Assembly (NCBI RefSeq): GCF_000308635.1
Contig: NZ_BAGD01000043.1
Coordinates: 1 to 64,000 of the forward strand
Length of the DNA stretch: 64,000 nt
Source: Nocardia otitidiscaviarum NBRC 14405
GTDB lineage: Bacteria; Actinomycetota; Actinomycetes; Mycobacteriales; Mycobacteriaceae
Direction: 5' to 3'
Position 1 is the first letter of the stretch; each line of letters opens with the position of its first letter. Below, one piece after another: positions 36,537 to 43,590 of this stretch. A program made the position numbers and the translations under genes. The notes below the pieces were generated by a model that was not told the DNA's origin, made no database searches, and saw only the letters and a program-made list of their open reading frames with translations.

Positions 36537-37742
36537 TCATCCGGCTGCCGCCGCGACGGGGCGCACCGGCGCGTCCCAATCGATCCGGAACCGTTGTTCG
36601 GGTCCGAGAGTCTTCTCCGGATCCATCATCTTCACCACGAGCGGCAGCAACAGGTACATGGCCCGCCGGGCGATCGGCCCTGCCGCCTTGGTTCGGTTCA
36701 TCCGCGCCACCCGGGCCGCCACGCCTTCCACCCGGGGGCGGCGCATGGCCTCGTAGGTGGCGAAGGCCGTTGTCGGATCAGCGATGTCGCGTAGACACCG
36801 AGCCAGCTCGAGCGCGCTCTCGATGGCCAGGGACGCACCCTGCCCGGAGGTGTTGCTCGGGGCGTGGATCGCGTCCCCGGTGAGCACCATCCGGCCGCGG
36901 TACCAGTGCGGCACCGACGGCATGATGTGCAGCGCGCCGGCCACCTCCAGGTCCTCGGCCCGGGTGTTCGCCGCCAGTTCCGCGCCGGGGGTGTCCTCGG
37001 CGTAGGTCTCGCGCAGTACGCGCAGCCACTCGGCGGTAGGCACCTGCCGCGCCTCGGTGAGCGACAGGTACCGGTCGTAGGGCAGGTTCGCGCCCCAGCC
37101 CACGCGTCCGTCCGGCAGCGCCCAGTACAGGTAGTACGCCTTGGTTCCGAAGGCGAAAACCACGCTGTCGGAAAGGATCTCGGCCGAGCACTCGGAGACT
37201 CCGCCGAAACCGAGCATGTGCAGGAACCTGGGCCCCGGCGCCGCGGGATCGATGATGCCCCGAACGGTGGAGCGAATGCCGTCCGCCCCGACGAGCACGT
37301 CGGCGGTCGCCGTACCGCCGTCGCCGAAGACCGCGGTCACGCCGTCGGCGTGCTCCTCGACCCGGACCAGGCGCTTGTCGTATTCGATCGGAACCCCGGC
37401 CGTGACCGCGTGATCGTGCAGTACCCGGTGCAGGTCGCCGCGATCGATCTGGCGCATCGGCTCGATATCGGCGAGCGACGGCGCGGGCACCCGCTTGCCG
37501 CCGACGCTCATGAATTGGTGCCGAATCGGCACGGCGAGTGCCCGCACGGCATCGCCGGCCCCGATGATGTCGAGTGCGGCCACCCCGTTGGGGGCCAGCC
37601 CCAGGCTGGAGCCGATGCCATAGGCGGGGCCCGGGTACGCCTCGAAGACGCGGGCGTCGATACCCGCCCTGCGGAGCGCGGTCGCGGCTACCGGGCCGGA
37701 GATGCCGCCGCCGATGACGATGGCGGTGCGAATGGGGGACAT
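36537..37742 (-). CDS. FAD-dependent monooxygenase (class A, TetX/Rox-like group)
   Basis: A 401-aa flavoprotein aromatic hydroxylase. The FAD-binding GxGxxG is VIGGGISGPVAATALRRAGI, the DG motif is VLVGADGIRSTVRG, and GDAIHAPSNTSGQGASLAIESALELARCL is the GD motif that contacts the FAD ribityl chain. No membrane segment or second domain is present. Relatives inactivate antibiotics (tetracycline, rifampicin) or hydroxylate aromatic metabolites; the sequence does not settle which. GAGGAG is about six bases upstream of the ATG. The gene is next to an exporter and two regulators, suggesting a xenobiotic-response unit. Confidence 0.88.
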   Translation of the reverse strand: MSPIRTAIVIGGGISGPVAATALRRAGIDARVFEAYPGPAYGIGSSLGLAPNGVAALDIIGAGDAVRALAVPIRHQFMSVGGKRVPAPSLADIEPMRQIDRGDLHRVLHDHAVTAGVPIEYDKRLVRVEEHADGVTAVFGDGGTATADVLVGADGIRSTVRGIIDPAAPGPRFLHMLGFGGVSECSAEILSDSVVFAFGTKAYYLYWALPDGRVGWGANLPYDRYLSLTEARQVPTAEWLRVLRETYAEDTPGAELAANTRAEDLEVAGALHIMPSVPHWYRGRMVLTGDAIHAPSNTSGQGASLAIESALELARCLRDIADPTTAFATYEAMRRPRVEGVAARVARMNRTKAAGPIARRAMYLLLPLVVKMMDPEKTLGPEQRFRIDWDAPVRPVAAAAG

Positions 37743-37828
37743 GGGTTCTCCTCGGGTGTGTCTACCCGAACCGGCTCATGCCAGGTGAACCCGGTTATCC
37801 TGTGGTTGCCAAACTCGGATCCGGTTTC

Positions 37829-37840
37829 ACCCGTACGGGT
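37829..37840. promoter_or_regulatory. 12-bp perfect palindrome upstream of the monooxygenase
   Basis: ACCCGTACGGGT is perfectly self-complementary and lies 87-98 bases upstream of the monooxygenase start and downstream of the padR stop. In GC-rich DNA a 12-bp palindrome may occur by chance, so this is a weak operator candidate. The rest of the 194-base gap shows no clear gene. Confidence 0.35.
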
Positions 37841-37936
37841 CGGTTCGAGACGGTGTTACCCGGGCCTCGACGCAGGTGTTGCCGCACCTCGTCGGGGCTC
37901 GGTCGGTATCAGGGGCGTTCGCCCCGGACGTATCGT

Positions 37937-38608
37937 TCAGTTCGTGTCGGGCCTGGTCGGCTCTCCCTTCTCGATCCGGTCGTTCACCTCGGCCGTGATG
38001 TCGGCGGGGGAGGCGCCCTCGCCGTACCAGCGCCGCCACAGCTCCACCTCGGGGAAGCTGCCGTCGGCGAAGGAGTCGCGCAAGGCGCGCACCCAGGCCG
38101 CCTCGGCCTCCAGCATGGCCAGTTCGAAATCGTTCTCGACCAGGAACAGTCGCGGCAGGGTGTCGTCGTGATCGGCCAATTGCGCTCGGCCGGAGGTGAT
38201 CTCGGCCTCCAGTGTGGTGAGGCGCTGTCCCAGCAGATCGATCACCTCGTCCGGGGGCAGTCCCGACATGACGGAGAGCCCGGCCACGAAGCGGCGCGGC
38301 TCGGGCTGTGGGTCGGCGATGAGTTCACGGGTCCAGTCGGCGAGTTCGGCGCGCCCGGCCGCGGTGATGCGATAGATGACGCGTTCGGGTCGGGCGCCGT
38401 CGCGTTCGCTGCCCACGACCTCGAGGAAGCCGTGCTTCTCCAGATTTCCGACGACGGTGTACAGCGATCCCCATTTGATCGCCATATCCCGGTCCTTGCC
38501 GCGGGCCTCGAGCGTGGCGGCGATCTCGTAGCGGTGCATGGGTCGCTCGACCAGGACCGACAGCACGCCCAGGGCGAGCAGATTGCCGACCTTGCGCTTG
38601 CGGGCCAT
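37937..38608 (-). CDS. PadR-family transcriptional regulator
   Basis: A 223-aa regulator. The N-terminal winged helix is NLLALGVLSVLVERPMHRYEIAATLEARGKDRDMAIKWGSLYTVVGNLEKHGFLEVV, the PadR signature with GSLYTVV recognition helix; the C-terminal half (about 110-200) is the helical dimerisation region. The ATG has GGAGG about nine bases upstream. Its promoter is wrapped by an 8-bp inverted repeat, so it probably represses itself. It is co-oriented with the monooxygenase and divergent from enoyl-CoA hydratase. Confidence 0.92.
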   Translation of the reverse strand: MARKRKVGNLLALGVLSVLVERPMHRYEIAATLEARGKDRDMAIKWGSLYTVVGNLEKHGFLEVVGSERDGARPERVIYRITAAGRAELADWTRELIADPQPEPRRFVAGLSVMSGLPPDEVIDLLGQRLTTLEAEITSGRAQLADHDDTLPRLFLVENDFELAMLEAEAAWVRALRDSFADGSFPEVELWRRWYGEGASPADITAEVNDRIEKGEPTRPDTN

Positions 38609-38621
38609 CCTGACACCTCCA

Positions 38622-38662
38622 TACTCGTAAACGAATATACGGCTACGAGTACGTACCGGCAA
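38622..38662 (-). promoter_or_regulatory. padR promoter flanked by an inverted repeat
   Basis: On the minus strand TTGCCG (38657-38662) and TATATT (38634-38639) are 17 bases apart, a good promoter. TACTCGTA (38622-38629) and its exact complement TACGAGTA (38644-38651) sit on either side of the -10 box. This is the expected arrangement for autorepression by PadR. Confidence 0.65.
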
Positions 38663-38722
38663 GCAATCACCGATTCCGCTTTCCCGGCGGCTCGCACCCC
38701 CGCTCCGGTAGCCTGCGAAGGC

Positions 38723-39481
38723 ATGGTTGACGTGCAGCGATCCGGATCCACCCTCCGCATCACCATGAATCGCCCCGCCAAACGCAACGCCCTGTCCCAC
38801 CAGCATCTGAAGGAGTTGCTGGCGGCCTTCCGAGCGGCGGGCGAGTCGGATGCCACCGGCATCGTGCTGGCCGCCGAGGGGCCGGTGTTCTCGGCCGGAC
38901 ACGATTTCGCCGATGTGGCGGCGCGGGACCTCGCGGGTGTGCGGGACCTGCTGCACCTGTGCACCGAACTCATGCGCACCGTGCAGAGCGTCCCCCAGGT
39001 GGTGATCGCCCGCGTGCACGCGCTGGCCACCGCGGCGGGCTGCCAACTGGTGGCCTCCTGCGACCTCTCCATCGCCGCCGACACCGCCGCCTTCGCCCTG
39101 CCCGGCGGCAAGGGCGGCTGGTTCTGCCACACCCCGGCGGTACCGGTCGCCCGCTCGGTCGGCCGCAAACGGTTCATGGAACTCGTCCTCACCGGCGACC
39201 CCGTCGACGCCGCCACCGCCGCCGAATGGGGCCTGATCAACCGCGCGGTGCCGCTCGCGGATCTGGACGCCGCCGTGGACGAACTGCTGGCCCGCGCCAC
39301 CCGGGGCAGCCGCGCCAGCAAGGCGCTGGGCAAGCGCACCGTCTACGCGCAGTTGGATCGTCCGGAGGCGGACGCCTACGACATCGCGCTCGAGGCCATG
39401 GCCCAGGCATCGCAGCTCCCCGCCGCCAAGGAGGGCATGGCCGCCTTCCTCGAGAAGCGTCCGCCGGTCTGGCCGGAGTGA
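38723..39481 (+). CDS. Enoyl-CoA hydratase/isomerase family protein
   Basis: A 252-aa crotonase-fold protein. The oxyanion-hole segments are FSAGHDFADV and HALATAAGCQLVASCDLSIA. The position of the first catalytic Glu is not obvious (GCQLVASCD replaces the usual GGGxELA), so it may not be a classical hydratase; it resembles the ECHDC3 branch. The ATG at 38723 follows TAGCCT (38709-38714) by eight bases, and GAAGG is also near. It is divergent from padR and may share its operator. Confidence 0.87.
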   Translation: MVDVQRSGSTLRITMNRPAKRNALSHQHLKELLAAFRAAGESDATGIVLAAEGPVFSAGHDFADVAARDLAGVRDLLHLCTELMRTVQSVPQVVIARVHALATAAGCQLVASCDLSIAADTAAFALPGGKGGWFCHTPAVPVARSVGRKRFMELVLTGDPVDAATAAEWGLINRAVPLADLDAAVDELLARATRGSRASKALGKRTVYAQLDRPEADAYDIALEAMAQASQLPAAKEGMAAFLEKRPPVWPE

Positions 39482-39514
39482 TCATCGGTCGTCACGTCCC
39501 CTAGGGTCGGTGAC

Positions 39515-40123
39515 ATGCGCATCTTCCTGGCGGGCGCGACCGGCGTCCTCGGTGGTCGGCTGGTTCCGCTGCTCATCGCGGCGGGATATCAGGTGGCGGG
39601 TATGACGCGGTCGGCGGACAAGGCGGCCGGTTTGCGCGCCGCGGGCGCGGAACCGGTGGTCTGCGACGTGTACGACGGCGCGGCATTGACCGATGCCGTC
39701 GTCGCCTACGCTCCGGACCTGGTCATGCACCAGCTCACCGATCTGCCCGACGATCCGGCCCGGATCGCCGAGGGGCGGGGTGCGAACGCGCGGATTCGCG
39801 TCGAGGGCACCCGCAATCTGCTGGCGGCCGCCGCCGCGGCCGGAGCGCCGCGGGTCATCGCCCAGAGCGTGGCGTGGGAGTTGGGTGGTGAGGGGCAGCG
39901 GGCCGCCGAGTTCCTGGAGGAGTCGGTGCTGGCGGCCGACGGCGTGGTGCTGCGGTACGGGCAGTTCTACGGCCCCGGGACCTACTACCCCGACGGGATG
40001 CCGGACGATCCGCGCATCCACATCGACGAGGCCGCCGCTCGCACCCTGCTCGCGCTCGACCTGACACCGGGTGTCTACCGCCTGGTGGACGGCGCGGCCC
40101 GCGATATCGAACCCGCCGAGTAG
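39515..40123 (+). CDS. NAD(P)-dependent epimerase/dehydratase-like protein
   Basis: A 202-aa Rossmann-fold protein with GATGVLGGRL (residues 7-16) and LRYGQFYGPGTYY. It is only about two thirds of the usual length of extended SDRs and lacks a visible YxxxK; VAWEL occupies the region where the active-site Ser/Tyr usually lie. It may be an NmrA/atypical SDR that binds the nucleotide without classical chemistry. The ATG at 39515 follows TAGGGT (39502-39507) by seven bases, a leaderless pattern. It ends 12 bases from the convergent LysR stop. Confidence 0.83.
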   Translation: MRIFLAGATGVLGGRLVPLLIAAGYQVAGMTRSADKAAGLRAAGAEPVVCDVYDGAALTDAVVAYAPDLVMHQLTDLPDDPARIAEGRGANARIRVEGTRNLLAAAAAAGAPRVIAQSVAWELGGEGQRAAEFLEESVLAADGVVLRYGQFYGPGTYYPDGMPDDPRIHIDEAAARTLLALDLTPGVYRLVDGAARDIEPAE

Positions 40124-40135
40124 TGTCCGATCCGG

Positions 40136-41023
40136 CTACGCCGCGATATCGGCTGCGGCGCGCGCGAATTCGCGGACCGCGGTGATCTCACCGGCGGTGC
40201 GCCACAGCAGCGCCCAGCGCACCGGCGGTGCGTCGCGGATGGGGACGAACGCCACGTCGGGCCGGGCGTTGTAGCGGCGCGCGTGCGCCCCGATCGGGAA
40301 GACGCCCTGCCCCGCGGCCACCAGGGTGAGCAGTTCGCTGTAGGTGGCGGCGGTGGGTCCGGCCGGAATCGGATGGCCCGCGGGCGTGGCCGGGGGAGTG
40401 CGGATATCGCGGATGGCCGCGGGGATCTCGGGCGGCAGCCGCAATACGGTGACCCGCGCCAGATCGGCCAGGGTGATCGCGGTGCGGTCGGCGAAGGGGT
40501 GGGCGGCCGGCACCGCCAGCAGGCGCGCCTCGGTGACGAGGTCGGGTCCGGCGGTGATGCCCTCAGCCGGGAACGGCACCATATCCAGCGCCATATCGAT
40601 CTCTCCCGCGTGCAGCCACGGGATCACCTGTGCCGGTTGGGCTTCGCGCAGCCGCACCGCGACATCGGGCAGGCGTGCGCGGAACAGTTCGGCGGCGCGC
40701 ACCAGCAGCTGTCCGGTCGCCGCGTCCACGAAGGCGACCTCCAAAGTGCCGGCGCGGCCGCGGCCGGTGTCCATCGTGCGGCGCACGGCGGTGGTGACGC
40801 GATCCCAGGCCGGGCGCAGTTCGGCGTACAGTTCCCGCCCGGCCGGTGTCGTCCGCACCCGGCGGCTGCTGCGCTCGAACAGCGGAACCCCCAGTCGCCG
40901 TTCCATTTTCGCGATGGTCTGGCTCACCCGCGCGGTGGTGACGCGCAGCCGTTCGGCGGTGCGGCCGAAATGCAGCTCCTCGGCGAGGACGAGGAACGTC
41001 TCGAGTTCGTGCCGCTCCAGCAT
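40136..41023 (-). CDS. LysR-family transcriptional regulator
   Basis: A 295-aa regulator with an N-terminal winged helix, LETFLVLAEELHFGRTAERLRVTTARVSQTIAKMERRLGVPLFER, and a periplasmic-binding-like effector domain from about residue 90. GAGGAG lies ten bases upstream of the ATG. It is divergent from the NTF2-fold gene at 41.1 kb across 121 bases, the usual arrangement of LysR and its target. That gap contains TGATGATCA and two ATTG-centred repeats, but no certain T-N11-A box. Confidence 0.92.
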   Translation of the reverse strand: MLERHELETFLVLAEELHFGRTAERLRVTTARVSQTIAKMERRLGVPLFERSSRRVRTTPAGRELYAELRPAWDRVTTAVRRTMDTGRGRAGTLEVAFVDAATGQLLVRAAELFRARLPDVAVRLREAQPAQVIPWLHAGEIDMALDMVPFPAEGITAGPDLVTEARLLAVPAAHPFADRTAITLADLARVTVLRLPPEIPAAIRDIRTPPATPAGHPIPAGPTAATYSELLTLVAAGQGVFPIGAHARRYNARPDVAFVPIRDAPPVRWALLWRTAGEITAVREFARAAADIAA

Positions 41024-41144
41024 GCCGGGCCATCTCCTCGATCGTTAATCCAGGCTTGATGATCATTGCGCAGGTGCTCATTGTTCCCGATCGCGTGGCG
41101 AGCGAAGTTGTAGGTGTCCGATAAACGCTCCACCAGGAGGAACC

Positions 41145-41648
41145 ATGTACGTCACCGAGACCCGCGCCCTCGCCGCCGACACCGCCGAGGCCACCGTTCG
41201 TGAACTCGCCGACCGGGCCGAGATTCTGGATGCGCTGTACCGATTCGGTCTCGGCCAGGATCTCCAGGACAAGGAGCTGTTCGCCTCGGCCTTCGCCGTG
41301 GACGCCGAACTCGACTTCCAGCCGGCCGCCGCGGCGTGGGGTGGCGTCGTCCCGCTCATGACCGGTCGCGACGCCATCGTCACCACCATCCTCGACGGCT
41401 TCGTCGGCCGCGTGGACACCACCCATCAGGTCACCAATCCACGCATCGTCGTCGACGGTGACACCGCACGCCTCACCGCCCTGGTGGAGGCGCAGCATCT
41501 GCTCACAGTCGAGCACGACACCTTCGCCCTGCTGAAGAACCTCTACGACGTCGAGCTGGTGCGAGATGGCGGACGCTGGCTGCTGCGGCGCATCCGCATC
41601 GACAATGTCTGGTACCAGGGTGATCCGCGCGCGATCTTCGGCGCGTGA
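41145..41648 (+). CDS. NTF2-fold (SnoaL-like) protein
   Basis: A 167-aa protein of the SnoaL-4 type. It has a helical start (AEILDALYRFGLGQDLQDKELFASAF), a typical LDFQPA strand, TTHQVTNPRIVVDGDTARLTALVEAQH, and the closing GRWLLRRIRIDNVWYQGD. Relatives are small cyclases, isomerases or dehydratases, or have no catalysis at all; the function is undetermined. AGGAGG is five bases before the ATG. It is the probable target of the divergent LysR. Confidence 0.86.
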   Translation: MYVTETRALAADTAEATVRELADRAEILDALYRFGLGQDLQDKELFASAFAVDAELDFQPAAAAWGGVVPLMTGRDAIVTTILDGFVGRVDTTHQVTNPRIVVDGDTARLTALVEAQHLLTVEHDTFALLKNLYDVELVRDGGRWLLRRIRIDNVWYQGDPRAIFGA

Positions 41649-41825
41649 GCACGGCTCGGCGAATGCCATTGCGCTAATTTCTCGCAAACGCATGCAATAG
41701 ATATTCAGCTGGAATATTAGCGTTGGGATCTGTTGCCTCTGTCTTGCAGCAAATCTGTGTAGCGTCTGGGGGAAGAGCTTTTCGGATCACTGGAGCAGGT
41801 GTTTGGAACCGAGGGAGTCTCAGCA

Positions 41826-42329
41826 ATGGCAGGCGGCACACAGGGGCGCGGCCCCCGGGAGACCGAGGGCATGCTCGGCGTGTCCGCCAACGGTGCCGTA
41901 CCGCCGCGTGCCGTCGGTCTCATGGTCGCGGCGGCGCTGGTGCTCACCTTCGCCGTCCTCGGCGGCAATCCGCTGACCTGGTTCGAGGGCAGTCACGGTC
42001 GGACCGAGGAGGGCACCGTGCCCCCGGCGTCGAGTGCGACGCGGACCGCCCCCGCCGAACCCGCCCGCTCGCCCGCCGAGGCCCCGCCCGCTCCGGCCCC
42101 GCCTCCCGCTCCGGCCCCGCCTCCCGCTCCGGAACCGGCTCCCGCGCCGGAACCGGCTCCCGCGCCGGAACCGGTCTACGTGGAACCGGCGCCCGAGCCA
42201 CCGCCCGCCCCCGAACCGGCTCCCGCACCCCCGCCGCCCCCGCCCCCGCCGCCACCGGTCCCGGAGGTGCTGGTGCCGTTCCTGCCGCCGTGGCTGGTGC
42301 CCCCGCCGCCCCCGCCGCCCGCCCCGTAG
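41826..42329 (+). CDS. Membrane-anchored proline-rich protein
   Basis: A 167-aa protein that I do not recognise. After a 30-residue cytoplasmic start it has one helix (AVGLMVAAALVLTFAVLGG), then an extracellular tail that is almost wholly Pro, Ala and Glu. Residues near 90-118 are five copies of an APxPxx hexapeptide encoded by an 18-bp tandem repeat, and the end has runs of up to eleven prolines. The tail may span or stiffen in the envelope. GAGGGAG is eight bases upstream of the ATG; a GTG at 41799 is less likely. The preceding 177 bases are locally AT-rich and carry a CGCTAAT/ATTAGCG inverted repeat (41672-41678, 41716-41722). Confidence 0.78.
   Translation: MAGGTQGRGPRETEGMLGVSANGAVPPRAVGLMVAAALVLTFAVLGGNPLTWFEGSHGRTEEGTVPPASSATRTAPAEPARSPAEAPPAPAPPPAPAPPPAPEPAPAPEPAPAPEPVYVEPAPEPPPAPEPAPAPPPPPPPPPPVPEVLVPFLPPWLVPPPPPPPAP
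42090..42179 (+). repeat. Five-unit 18-bp tandem repeat inside the proline-rich gene
   Basis: Units start at 42090, 42108, 42126, 42144 and 42162. The first two units are identical (Ala-Pro-Ala-Pro-Pro-Pro), the third and fourth nearly so (Ala-Pro-Glu-Pro-Ala-Pro), and the last diverges to Val-Tyr. The period is a multiple of three, so copy-number change would alter only tail length. Confidence 0.88.
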
Positions 42330-42361
42330 TCCGGGCGGCCGCGCATCGAAGGAGTCCAGGT

Positions 42362-42766
42362 ATGACCGAAGGACACAGCGATGGTGACATCACACCGCGC
42401 GCCCTCGCGGTGGTCGTGGTGATCGCGGGCGTGCTGGTGCTCGCCGTCGCGGCGGGCATGCTGCTCACCGGTCGCGACGACACGCGAACGGGCGGTGAGC
42501 GAATCCCCGCGAGCGTGCCCGCGCCGTCCACGACCGCGGTCGCGCCGACGACCACCGCGTCGGCCCCGGAACCCGCACCCACCGTGCGGATTCCCACCCC
42601 GGTGGCGCCGCCGATAGACCTGGCCGACCGTCGCGTGGGTGACGACTGCACGCGCGACAATGTCATCTCGGCGTGGGAGTTCCGGGACGGCGACTGGGTC
42701 TGTGTGCCCAAGCCGCCGGGCACCGAGAACTACATTCCGGCCGAGGCGGTGTACCCGAATCGCTGA
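42362..42766 (+). CDS. Single-pass membrane protein with Pro/Thr linker
   Basis: A 134-aa protein of unknown function. One helix near residues 14-36 (ALAVVVVIAGVLVLAVAAGML) is followed by a Pro/Thr/Ala linker of about 50 residues and a small C-terminal module with two cysteines (VGDDCTRDNVISAWEFRDGDWVCVPKPPG) that could form a disulfide outside the membrane. AAGGAG lies seven bases upstream of the ATG. It begins 33 bases after the proline-rich gene, in the same direction, and has the same architecture, so the two are probably an operon. Confidence 0.78.
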   Translation: MTEGHSDGDITPRALAVVVVIAGVLVLAVAAGMLLTGRDDTRTGGERIPASVPAPSTTAVAPTTTASAPEPAPTVRIPTPVAPPIDLADRRVGDDCTRDNVISAWEFRDGDWVCVPKPPGTENYIPAEAVYPNR

Positions 42767-42773
42767 CCGCGCG

Positions 42774-43499
42774 TCAGATTCCGGAGATCCCGGCGAGCTG
42801 GCCGATGCCGTAGGTGACGGCCATGGCCAGCGCACCGCCGATCACCACGCGCAGCACCGCGCGGCGCGGGTTGCCGCCGCCCAGCCGCGCACTCACCGAA
42901 CCCGTGATGGCCAGTGCCACAACCACTGCCGCGAAGGTAACCGGAATCCGCCATGACACCGGCGGCAGCAGGATGGCCAGCAGCGGCAGCAGCGCGCCGA
43001 CGGTGAACGCCACGGCCGAGGAGAGCGCGGCCTGCCACGGATTGGTGAGTTCGTCGGGGTCCAAACGCAGTTCGGCCTCGGCGTGCGCGGCGAAGGCGTC
43101 GTGGGCGGTGAGTTCCTCGGCGACCTTGCGCGCGGTCTCCGGTGAGAGTCCCTTGGCCTGGTAGATCTCGGTGAGTTCGGCGAGTTCGTAGTCCGGCTGC
43201 TCGGCCAGTTCGCGTTTCTCCTTGGCCAGCAACGCCTTCTCGGAGTCGCGCTGGGTGCTCACCGAGACGTACTCACCGGCCGCCATGGAGATCGCCCCGG
43301 CGGTGAGTCCGGCGACGCCCGCGGTGAGGATATTGGTGGCGTCCGTGGTCGCCGCCGCGACGCCCACCACCAGACCGGCGGTGGAGACGATGCCGTCGTT
43401 GGCGCCGAGCACCCCGGCCCGCAGCCAGTTGAGCTTGGACGCGAACCCCTCGCCGTGCGGTTCGTGCGGGTGTGCCGGCGTCCCGGTTGTCTGGTCCAC
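42774..43499 (-). CDS. VIT1/CCC1-family metal transporter
   Basis: A 241-aa membrane protein related to vacuolar iron/manganese transporters. Helix 1 carries the hallmark LRAGVLGANDGIVSTAGLVVGVAAA; helix 2 has AGAISMAAGEYVSVSTQRDSE, with metal-binding Met and Glu; a Glu-rich cytoplasmic domain (about 85-145) with EELTAHDAFAAHAEAEL is the metal-binding domain of the plant protein. The likely cargo is Fe2+ or Mn2+. The GTG start is six bases after TAGGCT (leaderless), and a palindrome lies inside its promoter. It is divergent from a ChaA-type antiporter. Confidence 0.92.
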   Translation of the reverse strand: MDQTTGTPAHPHEPHGEGFASKLNWLRAGVLGANDGIVSTAGLVVGVAAATTDATNILTAGVAGLTAGAISMAAGEYVSVSTQRDSEKALLAKEKRELAEQPDYELAELTEIYQAKGLSPETARKVAEELTAHDAFAAHAEAELRLDPDELTNPWQAALSSAVAFTVGALLPLLAILLPPVSWRIPVTFAAVVVALAITGSVSARLGGGNPRRAVLRVVIGGALAMAVTYGIGQLAGISGI

Positions 43500-43505
43500 G
43501 ACCGC

Positions 43506-43533
43506 AGCCTAAGTGATTCCTCCTATGAATCAA
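43506..43533 (-). promoter_or_regulatory. VIT1 promoter with 19-bp palindrome
   Basis: On the minus strand TTGATT (43528-43533) and TAGGCT (43506-43511) are 16 bases apart and the GTG at 43499 follows six bases after the -10. TGATTCCTCCTATGAATCA (43514-43532), with 6-bp arms, fills the spacer and touches the -35. A metal-responsive repressor (DtxR/MntR or similar) is the obvious but unproved candidate. Confidence 0.68.
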
Positions 43534-43590
43534 GCGAGGTAAAGCTCTCCTTTCCGGGGATGCACCGGATTAGCTGCGAAACTGGACAGT

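Noticed and set aside
36537..37742. Calling the FAD monooxygenase a specific antibiotic-resistance enzyme
   Set aside because: The family motifs fit many aromatic hydroxylases; no residue seen here is diagnostic for tetracycline or rifampicin.
42090..42179. CRISPR-like array
   Set aside because: The repeats are contiguous 18-bp units without spacers and lie in frame inside a coding sequence.
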